A stretch of 64,000 bases of DNA, taken from NCBI RefSeq assembly GCF_000161795.2, contig NZ_CP006882.1:1426001-1490000 (forward strand). The letters run 5' to 3'. The notes beneath the pieces were generated by a model. The model searched no databases and was not told where the DNA came from. It saw only the letters and a list, made by a program, of their open reading frames with translations. Source of the DNA: Synechococcus sp. WH 8109. Its GTDB lineage: Bacteria > Cyanobacteriota > Cyanobacteriia > PCC-6307 > Cyanobiaceae. The position numbers and the translations under genes are program-made. Shown here one piece after another: positions 1 to 8,053 of the stretch; within the stretch, counting starts at the first letter, position 1; every line of letters begins with the position of its first letter.

Positions 1-1178
1 GCGGCGCCGGTGTGGCTGTGGTAATGGGTTGGATCGGGGGCTTAAGCCAGCGGCTCTGGGGAGATCCGGTGCTCGAGGGCTTGGATCGCAGCCTTCCACT
101 GGGCTGGTCGCTGCTGATCTGCGGCGGCAGTGGCTTGATTCTTTCGCTGCTGCATCGCCCCGGCCCCACCACGTTGCTACCGGAGCTGCGGGACACCCTG
201 AGTGATCTTCGTGATCCCGACCAGGCTCCGAAACGCGATGAAGCTCGCGGCCTTCTCGGAGCGGCGCTGGCCCAGGTTGGGGGAGGATGCATCGGACCTG
301 AGGCCCTGATGAGCCGCATGGCCGCCCTGATCAGTCAACGGATCTGGCGTGGTCGTGACCAGAAGCTGCAGGAAGCAACAGTGGCAGGCAGCCTCGCCTT
401 TTTCGGAGCTCCACTGCTCGGTGGTGCTTTGGTTGGCGATGTCGCTCACCCAAAAAACGGCAAGCAGACCTTCCTCGACCGCTGGTTGCCGGGCAGCCTC
501 GGCGGTGTTGCCGGGTTTGCCGCCTTCAATGGCATGGGAACCGCCAGCGGTGGATCGCTGCAACGGCTTCCGTACATCTGGCCCAGCAACCTGGGGGAAG
601 ATCTCGGCAGCCTCAGCGCAGGCCTAATGGGGGGGCTCATCGGTTGCGGCCTCGGTTTGTTGTTTCTGCGGTGGCGAGGCTGGCTGGAACAGCGCCAACT
701 CCTGGCCCAATGGCCCTGGTGGCCGCTGCTGACCGGCCTGCTGTTGGGGGCCTGCATGCACTGGTTGCCGTTGGTTCCCTTCGCCGGGGAAGAGCAGCTG
801 CGCCCCCTGCTGGAAGGCCAGAACTCAAGTGAGGCCTGGGTTCTGCTCCTCTCCGCAATCGTGAAACTGGTGATGCTCGGCCTTTGCCTGGAAACAGGCT
901 GGCGCGGAGGGGTGTTCTTCCCCTTGTTCCTGGTGGCCTGCACACTCGGGATTGGACTCCACCTGCTGTTGCCCGATCTGGGCAGCCTGGGCAGCTGGTG
1001 CGGCGCCCTCACAGGTGCGTTGTACCGCTGCGTGCTTCCTGCACCCTTGTCGGTTCTGGTGCTCGGGGTTGCCCTCCTGCAGGGTCACGGCACAGCCGGC
1101 CTGCTGGTGGGCCTAGGCATGGCGCAGCTGATCAGAGGCCGTGCTGAGCGGGATGGTGACCCTCCACTTCGCCCTTGA
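1..1178 (+). CDS. ClC-type chloride channel/transporter, 5'-truncated by window edge
   Basis: Reads in frame from the first bases, so the true start lies upstream and only the C-terminal ~390 residues are visible. The protein is very hydrophobic with repeated Gly-rich membrane helices. A segment around [10 protein letters not shown] resembles the conserved GxEGP-type anion-pathway motif of the ClC family, and the later Gly-Gly-x-Phe-Phe-Pro segment (GGVFFPLF) matches the GGxFxP motif of the second repeat. ClC proteins move chloride, often in exchange for protons, across the plasma membrane. No C-terminal CBS domains follow. Its 3' end overlaps the convergent cbbX gene by 47 bp. Family call is good; substrate and whether it is a channel or exchanger cannot be read from this part. 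Confidence 0.8.
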   Translation, partial: GAGVAVVMGWIGGLSQRLWGDPVLEGLDRSLPLGWSLLICGGSGLILSLLHRPGPTTLLPELRDTLSDLRDPDQAPKRDEARGLLGAALAQVGGGCIGPEALMSRMAALISQRIWRGRDQKLQEATVAGSLAFFGAPLLGGALVGDVAHPKNGKQTFLDRWLPGSLGGVAGFAAFNGMGTASGGSLQRLPYIWPSNLGEDLGSLSAGLMGGLIGCGLGLLFLRWRGWLEQRQLLAQWPWWPLLTGLLLGACMHWLPLVPFAGEEQLRPLLEGQNSSEAWVLLLSAIVKLVMLGLCLETGWRGGVFFPLFLVACTLGIGLHLLLPDLGSLGSWCGALTGALYRCVLPAPLSVLVLGVALLQGHGTAGLLVGLGMAQLIRGRAERDGDPPLRP

Positions 1179-2037
1179 ACACACGGCTGGCCCGGATATC
1201 TCCCTCCTCAAGGGTGGTGAGATCCTGTTTGGTGAGGGCTTCTCCCATCCGCGAGAACAACCGATTGGCCTGGCGCAGACGGGCCCGATCCAAGGCATTG
1301 CGAACCGAGCGCGCATTGGCGAAGAAAGGCAGCTGACGCCGGCGCGAGACGTACTCGAAAAAAGCTGTCTCGGCCTTGGCACTGAACTGGTAGTGCTGGG
1401 CCTCGAGGAGCAGGCCTGCAATCGCCATCAGCTCGTCGTCGCTGTAGTCGGGAAAATCAAGATGGTGCGCCACCCTGGATGACAGGCCTGGATTGGAGCT
1501 GTAGAAGGTCTCCATCCGATCCCTGTAGCCCGCAAAGATCACCACAACGTCGCTGCGCCGGCTCTCCATCTCCTGCAGGAGAATCTCAATCGCTTCGGCG
1601 CCGTAATCGCGTTCGTTGTCTGGCTTGTAAAGGTAATAGGCCTCATCGATAAACAGCACGCCACCCTGGGCACGCTTGAGCATCTCCTTGGTTTTTGGGG
1701 CAGTGTGACCCACGTACTGACCCACGAGATCGTCGCGTGTGGCCGTCACCACATGGCCCTTGCGGAGGTAACCAAGGCGATGCAGGATTTGCGACATCCG
1801 CTGCGCCACGGTGGTCTTGCCCGTACCGGGATGGCCGGTGAACGACATGTGCAAACTGGGTGCGGTACTGGGCAACTCCAGTTGCTGCCGCGCCTGATCC
1901 ACCAGCAGCAGCGCAGCGATCTCCCGGATCCGCGTCTTCACCGGCGCCAAGCCGATCAGTTCACGGTCCAGTTGGTCCAACACCTCAGCCACACCGGAAT
2001 CGGCGTAGGCCGAAGCCAGATCAACTGAGGAGGGCAT
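1132..2037 (-). CDS. cbbX: CbbX-type Rubisco activase (AAA+ ATPase)
   Basis: A 301-residue AAA+ protein. Walker A (GHPGTGKT, about residues 68-75), Walker B (VLFIDEA, about 127-133) and the pore-loop segment GQYVGHTA match CbbX. CbbX proteins remodel inhibited Rubisco to release sugar-phosphate inhibitors; the well-studied members act on red-type (Form IC/ID) enzyme. Here it sits at the 3' end of an alpha-carboxysome cluster with Form IA Rubisco. ATG 2037 is preferred: a longer in-frame start at 2058 is GTG and would overlap the preceding acRAF gene by 38 bp instead of 17. Its 3' end overlaps the convergent ClC gene. No cbbQ or cbbO is present in the window. Confidence 0.93.
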   Translation of the reverse strand: MPSSVDLASAYADSGVAEVLDQLDRELIGLAPVKTRIREIAALLLVDQARQQLELPSTAPSLHMSFTGHPGTGKTTVAQRMSQILHRLGYLRKGHVVTATRDDLVGQYVGHTAPKTKEMLKRAQGGVLFIDEAYYLYKPDNERDYGAEAIEILLQEMESRRSDVVVIFAGYRDRMETFYSSNPGLSSRVAHHLDFPDYSDDELMAIAGLLLEAQHYQFSAKAETAFFEYVSRRRQLPFFANARSVRNALDRARLRQANRLFSRMGEALTKQDLTTLEEGDIRASRVFKGEVEGHHPAQHGL

Positions 2038-2272
2038 CGATCTCTGCGGCAAAGGCACGATCGGCGTCGCTCAGCTGGGCCTCGGGGCCGTCATCCTCCG
2101 GCCGGATCGTGATGTTCACGTAAGTGCGCCCAAAGCTGATGTCGGGAAAGCACTGGGTCGCCTCACTGTGGTCGCCGAGCTTGTCGAGGAAATCCCTGGT
2201 GGCGTCGTAGCTCTCAAACTCGAAACGACACTCGAGGCATACGGGTCGTTTCCGCTCTTGCCACTGATTCAT
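2021..2272 (-). CDS. acRAF: Alpha-carboxysome Rubisco assembly factor (pterin dehydratase-like)
   Basis: An 83-residue protein with the fold signature of pterin-4a-carbinolamine dehydratase (central [13 protein letters not shown]-terminal Leu-Ser-x-Ala-Asp-xx-Phe-Ala helix). Proteins of this family encoded in alpha-carboxysome clusters are known as acRAF and help Rubisco folding or assembly. They have lost the dehydratase active site. The position between chpX and cbbX is the usual one in alpha-cyanobacteria and supports that role over a pterin-recycling enzyme. It overlaps the start of cbbX, consistent with translational coupling. A CxxC-like pair near the N-terminus (CLEC) is present. Confidence 0.85.
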   Translation of the reverse strand: MNQWQERKRPVCLECRFEFESYDATRDFLDKLGDHSEATQCFPDISFGRTYVNITIRPEDDGPEAQLSDADRAFAAEIDALLS

Positions 2273-2306
2273 CAGAGTCCCCGTTCAGCCTGAATCTGCT
2301 GAAAAC

Positions 2307-3446
2307 CTAGAGGAGCGCCACCCGCTGGCAGCCCATCAAGCGCCCAGACCAAGCCTCGGCGTAGGCCCGATTGGCGGCCTGCTGCTCAGGGTCATCGGTG
2401 TCCAGCGGATGCGGCATCGTGCCGGCGATGGCGGCATTGGTGACGCAGAACATCGACTTCTGGAAGCTGACGCAGATCTGCACGTGCACGTCAGTTTGGC
2501 CACGACCGTTGTCGTCGTACCAGAGGCTCAGTTCCTCGGGCAGGTGGCGGTACATGTCCTGCATGCAGAGGCTGGGGGGAATGCCCGCACCCATGCTCGG
2601 AATCGGGTCGGCGTAAAGGGCGCCGTACTTGAAATCACTGATGTCCGGCGAAATCTGCCGGGCCTGGGCGTTGTAGGACACCGTTCCAAGGAAAGGCATG
2701 CCGCGGAAGAAAACGGCCTCCACGTAGGGCACCGCTACATCCACGAGGAACGTGAGACCCGCCTCGGGGGGGAGGACCCAGATCTCTTCACCACCGATCG
2801 TCACCTTGTATTCAATCGGGCTTCCAGCCGCCGCCACCAAGCCATCTCGGATGTGATGCACCACATCGTTAACACAGGTGACTTCCTTGATCGCGTAGCG
2901 ACGGGCTAGATCGACAAAGATGTCACTCATCACCCGCCAGAACAGACCGAGGCAGTAGATGGTGGTGAGCGAACGGATGGCCTCGGGGGCGAAGTCTGGA
3001 TAGAGGCGGTTGTTGAGGGCCAGCAGAGGGTCGCGCGCCGACTTGCACTTGATGATCCGCTGGCAGGCCTCTGCGAATTCGGGCGTGTCGAGGTAGGCAT
3101 CCAACCCGCCGGTGCCATGCCAGAACATCGCCTTCTGGCAGTACTCGGCGTACTCGAAATTGATGCGATCCCCCATCAGATGGGTCCAGAGGCGCTTGAG
3201 GCTGAAGCCCTCATGGAAAAAGCGGAACACCGGGAAGGGATTGAGCATCTGCTGCTCGCCCTGATCCACCAGATTCTTGCTGTAAGCATCGAGTACAAGC
3301 CCATAGCTCTCGAGGACATTCACCACCTGCAGCAGATGGTCGGGGGTGTCCTTGAGCAGCGGCGTATCGCTGAGCAAACGACGGATCAACTCCTCCTGAT
3401 CAGGAAGCACCGGGGGTTTCACAGGGGATGCGGATGTCGGGGTCAT
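2307..3446 (-). CDS. chpX: CO2 hydration protein ChpX/CupB of the NDH-1 CO2-uptake complex
   Basis: A 379-residue soluble protein of the ChpX/ChpY (CupB/CupA) family. These proteins bind the distal membrane arm of specialised NDH-1 complexes and convert CO2 to bicarbonate in the cytosol using electron transport to drive net uptake. It follows ndhD4 with a 4-base ATGA overlap, as expected for a three-gene module ndhF4-ndhD4-chpX. Pairing with F4/D4-type subunits suggests the constitutive, lower-affinity system; this is inferred from gene order and subunit type. No competing identity was apparent. Full length for the family. Confidence 0.92.
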   Translation of the reverse strand: MTPTSASPVKPPVLPDQEELIRRLLSDTPLLKDTPDHLLQVVNVLESYGLVLDAYSKNLVDQGEQQMLNPFPVFRFFHEGFSLKRLWTHLMGDRINFEYAEYCQKAMFWHGTGGLDAYLDTPEFAEACQRIIKCKSARDPLLALNNRLYPDFAPEAIRSLTTIYCLGLFWRVMSDIFVDLARRYAIKEVTCVNDVVHHIRDGLVAAAGSPIEYKVTIGGEEIWVLPPEAGLTFLVDVAVPYVEAVFFRGMPFLGTVSYNAQARQISPDISDFKYGALYADPIPSMGAGIPPSLCMQDMYRHLPEELSLWYDDNGRGQTDVHVQICVSFQKSMFCVTNAAIAGTMPHPLDTDDPEQQAANRAYAEAWSGRLMGCQRVALL

Positions 3447-4933
3447 GACAGATCTCTGGTGATCAGGCTGAGGCCCGTGGTGGCCGCCTCACTGAGGTTC
3501 GAAAGCAGCTCCGGAGCAAGGCCAAGCACCAGCACACCAAGGCTGAGGGCGATGGCTGGAGCCTGCTCCCGCAGCGCCACGCGATTGAGGATACGGGGAT
3601 TCACCACCTCGCCGGGGGCGATCGCCAGGCGACCGAAGAAGGCACGGTTCACCAACAGCAGGAAGTACACCGCCGTCAGTCCCGATCCCACCATGGAAAG
3701 CAACGTGGCCAGGGGGAAGGGCTGCAGGCTGCCGCGGAATATCAGGAATTCAGAAATGAAGCCGGCCATGCCGGGAATTCCGGCACTGGCCATCACCCCG
3801 ATGATCATCAGAGATCCGGTGAGCGGCAGGCCGCGCTGGGGGTTGAGCAGGCCACGCAAGACGTTGAGGTCGCGGGTACCGGTCTGGGCGTAAACGACAC
3901 CCACCACTAGGAACAGCACCCCGGAGATCAGGCCATGGCTCACCATCTGGAACAGGGCCCCCATCAACCCGAGCGGCGTGGCGGCGGCGGCAGCCAGCAG
4001 CACGTAGCCCATGTGTCCAACAGAGCTGTAGGCCACCATGCGCTTCATATCGGTCTGGGCGATCGCGGCAAGGGATCCATAAAGGACCGAGATCGCAGCC
4101 CAGCCAGCCAGCCATGGAGACGCTAGCTGCCAGGCATCGGGGAACAAGCCAAGGCAGAAACGCAGCAGGCCGTAGGTGCCCAACTTGAGTAGCACACCTG
4201 CCAGAAGAACCGACACCGGTGTGGAGGCCTCGGTGTGGGCATCCGGCAGCCAGGTGTGGAAGGGGAAGAGGGGGATCTTGATACCGAAGCCGATCAACAG
4301 AGCACCCATCAGCAGCAGCTGGGCGGTCATGCCCAGTTCACCGGCAAGGATCGGCCGCAGGCTGAAGTCCATGGTTCCGGTGACAAAAGCAATGCCAAGG
4401 AAGGCACCGAGGATCAGCACGCCTGAGACGGCGGTGACGATCAGAAACTTCGTGGCGGCGTAGGCCCGGTTGGCGCCACCCCACACAGCGATCAGCATCC
4501 AGAGGGGGATGAGCTCCAATTCGTAGAACAGGAAGAAGAGCAGAAGGTTCTGGGCCAGGAAGGCACCATTCACCGCTCCGGAAATCACCAGCAACAGGGC
4601 GAAGTAGACCCGGGGGCGGTTTTCGATCGTGCGCGACGCGATGGCCGCCACAAGGCAGAGCACCCCATTCATCAACACCAGCGGCAAGGACAGACCGTCC
4701 AGCGCCAAGGCGTAATCCAGGCCGATGGCATGCACCCAGCGGGCCTGTTCCACCAACTGCAAACCTGCGTCGGCGGCATCGAAAGGCAGCAGCAAGGCAA
4801 AGCTCGCCAGACACTGCACCACCAGCAGCACGATGGACACATCGCGCAGGCGTGCACCGGACGGGGATCCCGGCCAGAGGATCAGAGCCAGAGCCCCGAG
4901 GAAGGGAATCAGAAGCAGGAGGGAAAGAAGCAT
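3443..4933 (-). CDS. ndhD4: NADH dehydrogenase-like subunit 4, NdhD4 type
   Basis: A 496-residue polytopic membrane protein of the NuoM/NdhD antiporter-like family with about 14 predicted helices. Family motifs include a helix with Glu in FLFYELELIPLWML and Lys-rich loops such as DMKRMVAYSSVGHMG. It is one of the proton-pumping subunits of NDH-1. Its place between ndhF and chpX identifies it as the D4 paralogue of a CO2-uptake complex rather than the respiratory NdhD1. Ten bases separate it from ndhF4 and the stop overlaps the start of chpX. Confidence 0.93.
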   Translation of the reverse strand: MLLSLLLLIPFLGALALILWPGSPSGARLRDVSIVLLVVQCLASFALLLPFDAADAGLQLVEQARWVHAIGLDYALALDGLSLPLVLMNGVLCLVAAIASRTIENRPRVYFALLLVISGAVNGAFLAQNLLLFFLFYELELIPLWMLIAVWGGANRAYAATKFLIVTAVSGVLILGAFLGIAFVTGTMDFSLRPILAGELGMTAQLLLMGALLIGFGIKIPLFPFHTWLPDAHTEASTPVSVLLAGVLLKLGTYGLLRFCLGLFPDAWQLASPWLAGWAAISVLYGSLAAIAQTDMKRMVAYSSVGHMGYVLLAAAAATPLGLMGALFQMVSHGLISGVLFLVVGVVYAQTGTRDLNVLRGLLNPQRGLPLTGSLMIIGVMASAGIPGMAGFISEFLIFRGSLQPFPLATLLSMVGSGLTAVYFLLLVNRAFFGRLAIAPGEVVNPRILNRVALREQAPAIALSLGVLVLGLAPELLSNLSEAATTGLSLITRDLS

Positions 4934-4943
4934 CTCGGGGCGA

Positions 4944-6788
4944 TCAGGTGAGGAACCAGCTCACCGCGGTGAGGAAAAGAACGATGGCCAGGAGCACCGT
5001 CAGCACGTACGACTGGCTCTGGCCGCTGACGCTGAGCTTGAGACTGTCGGCACTGGCCAGGGAGAAGCGAGCCACCCCGTTGAGAAGACCATCCACCACA
5101 TTTCGGTCGAACCAGGACGCCAGGCGAGAGAAGCCAGCCACCACGTTGACGATGGTGAGGCGATAAAAGCCCTCGGTGTAGAAGTCGTAAGCCAGCAGGT
5201 CCTGCCACCAGCGCAGCACAGGATTCAGCGAGCGGGACCAGGCCTTGCTCAGAGGGAGAACGGCGCCAGCCAGCAGACCCAGCAGTCCGCTTCCCACCAC
5301 CAGCGCTGCTGCCCAGAGCGGGAAGGCCAACAAACCATCGAGCGACTCAAGCCGCACCAGCAACAGCGGGGTGATCAGCACAATCACGGTGAGCGCCACC
5401 ATCGGGAACGCCATCTGCCAGTTCACCTCGGCAGCCCGGCGGGACTTGATCAGGGAATTCCCCATGAACACATGGCGGAACACCCGCACCAGACCCATGG
5501 CGGTGAGTGCGTTGGTGAGAAGGAACACCGCCATGAACGGCACCGAGCGAACGCTCAGCAGTTCAATCGACTGGGCCAGGGCTAGGAAGCCACCCAGGGG
5601 CAGGAATCCCACCAGACCAGCACCACCCACAAGAAACGCAGTTGTGGTGGCCGGCATGCGGCTGCCCAGTCCCCCCAGCTCGGTGATGTCCTGACAGTTG
5701 GTGGAGGCAATCACACCGCCAATGCTCATCGACAGCAGCGCTTTGGACACGGCATGGGTGAACAGCAGCAACAAGGCAAGAACAGGGATCTGCAGCGCGA
5801 TGGCGATGAAGACAAGCCCCATGTGGGCCGTTGTGGAATACGACAGCGTGCGCTTGATATCCACCTGAGCCAGAGCCACCAAAGAGCCACCGATCGCACT
5901 GATGCTGCCGATCACGAGCATCACACCGATGGCGATGGGCGAGAGCTGAAGGATGGGCATCACCTTCAGCAGCACGATGGCGCCGCAGGTCACCACCACC
6001 GAGTTCCGCAAAATCGAAGCAGGGTTCGGGCCCTCCATGGCTTCGTCCAGCCAGAGGTGCATTGGGAACTGGGCGCATTTGCCCGTTGGGCCAGCGACCA
6101 GGCCTAAACCCAACAGCGTTGCCGCCAACGGAGAGAGGGTGTCTTGAGCGGCCCAGGCATAAAGATCGTTGAACCCCATCACTCCGGAGTAGCTGCAGAG
6201 CGCCACCACACCCATCAGCAGGAGCACATCACCAACGCGCTTGGTGAGGAAGGCGTCCCGGGCTGCTGTGACGACCAGGGGTTGGGCATACCAGAAACCC
6301 ACGAGCAGATAGGTAGAGAGCGTCAACATCTCCAGCAGGAAATAGCTCTGGAAGAGGGAGTCGCTGAGCACGACACCACTCATCGCCCCCTCAAAAAATC
6401 CAAGCAGGGCAAAGAAGCGGGCCAACGCCCATTCCTTGTCCATGTAGCCCAGGGAATACACCTGGGACAGCAAGCTGAGGCCCGTGATCAGTTCCAGGGC
6501 TACCAAATTTGTGAGCGAAAGACTGAAGCTGATATCCAGCTCCAGATCGGCCACAGTGAGCCACGGAAAGGCCAGATCCACTGGCCCTGATTGGTACACC
6601 TCCTGCAGGATCAGGCTTCCGTGAACGAAGGCCACCAGGGTCAGAAATATATTTAGATACGCCGCCGGTCGATGCGCATCACGCCTGAACCAGCCACAGG
6701 CCCACGGCAAAGAGACCAACATCCCGATGAACCCGTAGAGCGGGATCAACCAGGCGGTCTGCTGAGGTAGCGAAAGCTCCGGAGTCAA
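4944..6788 (-). CDS. ndhF4: NADH dehydrogenase-like subunit 5, NdhF4 type
   Basis: A 614-residue polytopic protein of the NuoL/NdhF family, with the conserved lysine loops (AQVDIKRTLSYSTTAHMG) and a histidine-bearing helix (LLFTHAVSKALL). NdhF subunits form the distal proton channel of NDH-1 and carry the long lateral helix that reaches across the arm. The linked ndhD4 and chpX show that it belongs to the CO2-hydrating variant complex. It is separated by about 110 bp from csoS1E upstream, the largest gap in this half of the cluster. A separate promoter is possible there but none was recognised. Confidence 0.93.
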   Translation of the reverse strand: MTPELSLPQQTAWLIPLYGFIGMLVSLPWACGWFRRDAHRPAAYLNIFLTLVAFVHGSLILQEVYQSGPVDLAFPWLTVADLELDISFSLSLTNLVALELITGLSLLSQVYSLGYMDKEWALARFFALLGFFEGAMSGVVLSDSLFQSYFLLEMLTLSTYLLVGFWYAQPLVVTAARDAFLTKRVGDVLLLMGVVALCSYSGVMGFNDLYAWAAQDTLSPLAATLLGLGLVAGPTGKCAQFPMHLWLDEAMEGPNPASILRNSVVVTCGAIVLLKVMPILQLSPIAIGVMLVIGSISAIGGSLVALAQVDIKRTLSYSTTAHMGLVFIAIALQIPVLALLLLFTHAVSKALLSMSIGGVIASTNCQDITELGGLGSRMPATTTAFLVGGAGLVGFLPLGGFLALAQSIELLSVRSVPFMAVFLLTNALTAMGLVRVFRHVFMGNSLIKSRRAAEVNWQMAFPMVALTVIVLITPLLLVRLESLDGLLAFPLWAAALVVGSGLLGLLAGAVLPLSKAWSRSLNPVLRWWQDLLAYDFYTEGFYRLTIVNVVAGFSRLASWFDRNVVDGLLNGVARFSLASADSLKLSVSGQSQSYVLTVLLAIVLFLTAVSWFLT

Positions 6789-6898
6789 AACAGCGAGCGG
6801 AATGATGATCGAGCTTGTCGCTAGATGGCCGGCGAATCTAAGAGCCGGTCATCAGCAAAAGTGCTCTTTGTGAACGGCAATGAGGTGCTTTTGGTCCT

Positions 6899-7435
6899 TC
6901 AGCTGCGGCGGACTGCGCCGCTGCCGGCCAACACTGGTTCAACTTCGTTGTGGGGGCGAGCAATGATGTGCGCGGCAACGAGACCATCACCCACACGCTC
7001 GCAGGCATCAGCTCCGGCACGAACAGCGGCATTCACGGCACCGGTTTCACCACGCACCATCACGGTGACGTAGCCACCACCAACATATTCACGGCAGATC
7101 AGGGTGACTTCCGCAGCCTTGGTCATCGCATCGGCTGCCTCGATGGCGGGAACCATGCCGCGGGTTTCGATCATCCCCAGGGCCACACCGGGAACGATGG
7201 GGGAAGGGGTTGCAGCGGGTTTGGCCACAGCTGATCCGCCGCCGGTTCCGGTGTTGGAGACGCTGCTGCGACGCGTTGTTGTGGACGCGCGACGGGTGGT
7301 TGAAGCAGGAGCTGCCTTGGCGGGAGTAGAAGCGGGAGCAGGGGTGCTGGCCACAGGCTTCACATCCACGGTCTTGTTTGCTGCAGGGGTGCTGCGGGTG
7401 GTGCGACGACGGGGGGTGGGGGAAGGAGTGGCCAT
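6899..7435 (-). CDS. csoS1E: Carboxysome shell protein CsoS1E, BMC-H domain with long N-terminal extension
   Basis: A 178-residue protein. Residues ~81-175 form a single bacterial microcompartment hexamer domain nearly identical in pattern to CsoS1 (ALGMIETRG, GGGYVTVMVRGETGAV, AAHIIARPH). Residues 1-80 are low-complexity, rich in Ala, Thr, Pro, Ser and Arg, and probably disordered. This architecture matches CsoS1E of alpha-cyanobacteria. A basic disordered tail on a shell hexamer could face the lumen or cytosol and bind a partner; that is inference. It sits after csoS4B and before ndhF4. ATG 7435 is the only good start giving the tail. Confidence 0.85.
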   Translation of the reverse strand: MATPSPTPRRRTTRSTPAANKTVDVKPVASTPAPASTPAKAAPASTTRRASTTTRRSSVSNTGTGGGSAVAKPAATPSPIVPGVALGMIETRGMVPAIEAADAMTKAAEVTLICREYVGGGYVTVMVRGETGAVNAAVRAGADACERVGDGLVAAHIIARPHNEVEPVLAGSGAVRRS

Positions 7436-7488
7436 GGATTGGAAGGTGTGGAAGCGGAACGGAAACGGCAGAGGGAAATGAAGGATCC

Positions 7489-7740
7489 CTATCCGTCCGG
7501 ATTCCAGAAATCGATGATTCCACCGATGGTGAGATCGGTGAGAACGGTGTTGTCAGGGCAGGCATGCCGGGCAGCTGAACCGCTGGCGGTGAACACCCAG
7601 TTGCCCTCACGGGCACCCACGGGGTCAACGGCAACCAACTTCTTGCCCTTGTTGTTCTTGAGAATGCGCAGGTGCATGTGATCCAAACCGGCAACCCGGT
7701 AGGAGCAGACCAGCGTTCCCATCACCTGCATGATTTCCAT
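7489..7740 (-). CDS. csoS4B: Carboxysome shell vertex protein CsoS4B (BMC-P)
   Basis: An 83-residue protein of the EutN/CcmL pentamer family. Family features include MGTLVCSYRVAGLDHMHL near the start, LVAVDPVGAREGNW in the middle and a C-terminal Thr-Ile-Gly-Gly-Ile-Ile-Asp. Pentamers cap the vertices of the icosahedral shell and are needed for a CO2-tight carboxysome. It overlaps the csoS4A stop by one base (TGATG), so the two vertex proteins are probably translationally coupled. Length is standard. Confidence 0.95.
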   Translation of the reverse strand: MEIMQVMGTLVCSYRVAGLDHMHLRILKNNKGKKLVAVDPVGAREGNWVFTASGSAARHACPDNTVLTDLTIGGIIDFWNPDG

Positions 7741-8051
7741 CAGCTGGCTTTGCCTCCTGCGGGTTTGCTGGGGCTGGGGGATGGAGAGGGAGCGGAGGTC
7801 TTCGGAGGGTCGGGTTCCCAGTGGTCAATGATCCCCACAATGGTGAGGTCACTGGGATAGGACTTGCTGCCGGCGGCTTCACGGGCGGCCGAGCTGCTGA
7901 CGCAGATCACCCAGTCACCAGGTTTCGCACCCACCGCATCGACAGCCACCTTCTTGGTGCTGCCATCGAGCACCACCTGTAGGTGCTTGTGCTCGAAATC
8001 GGGGATCCGGTTGGTGGAAACGAGCGGCTTGACGACCTTGACGATGAGCAT
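7740..8051 (-). CDS. csoS4A: Carboxysome shell vertex protein CsoS4A (BMC-P)
   Basis: A 103-residue EutN/CcmL-type pentamer. The domain starts at MLIVKVVKPLVST and includes VAVDAVGAKPGDWVICVSSSAAR and LTIVGIIDHW. The C-terminal ~20 residues are a Ser-Pro-rich tail (SAPSPSPSPSKP) not seen in CsoS4B. The ATG at 8051 is chosen over a longer in-frame start because it matches the family N-terminus and lies two bases after the csoSCA stop. It is a vertex capper of the carboxysome shell, coupled with csoS4B downstream. Confidence 0.95.
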   Translation of the reverse strand: MLIVKVVKPLVSTNRIPDFEHKHLQVVLDGSTKKVAVDAVGAKPGDWVICVSSSAAREAAGSKSYPSDLTIVGIIDHWEPDPPKTSAPSPSPSPSKPAGGKAS

Positions 8052-8053
8052 GA

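Noticed and set aside
6789-6898. Hairpin GACCGGC/GCCGGCC between csoS1E and ndhF4 as terminator
   Set aside because: The stem has a mismatch, a 10-base loop and no U-run.
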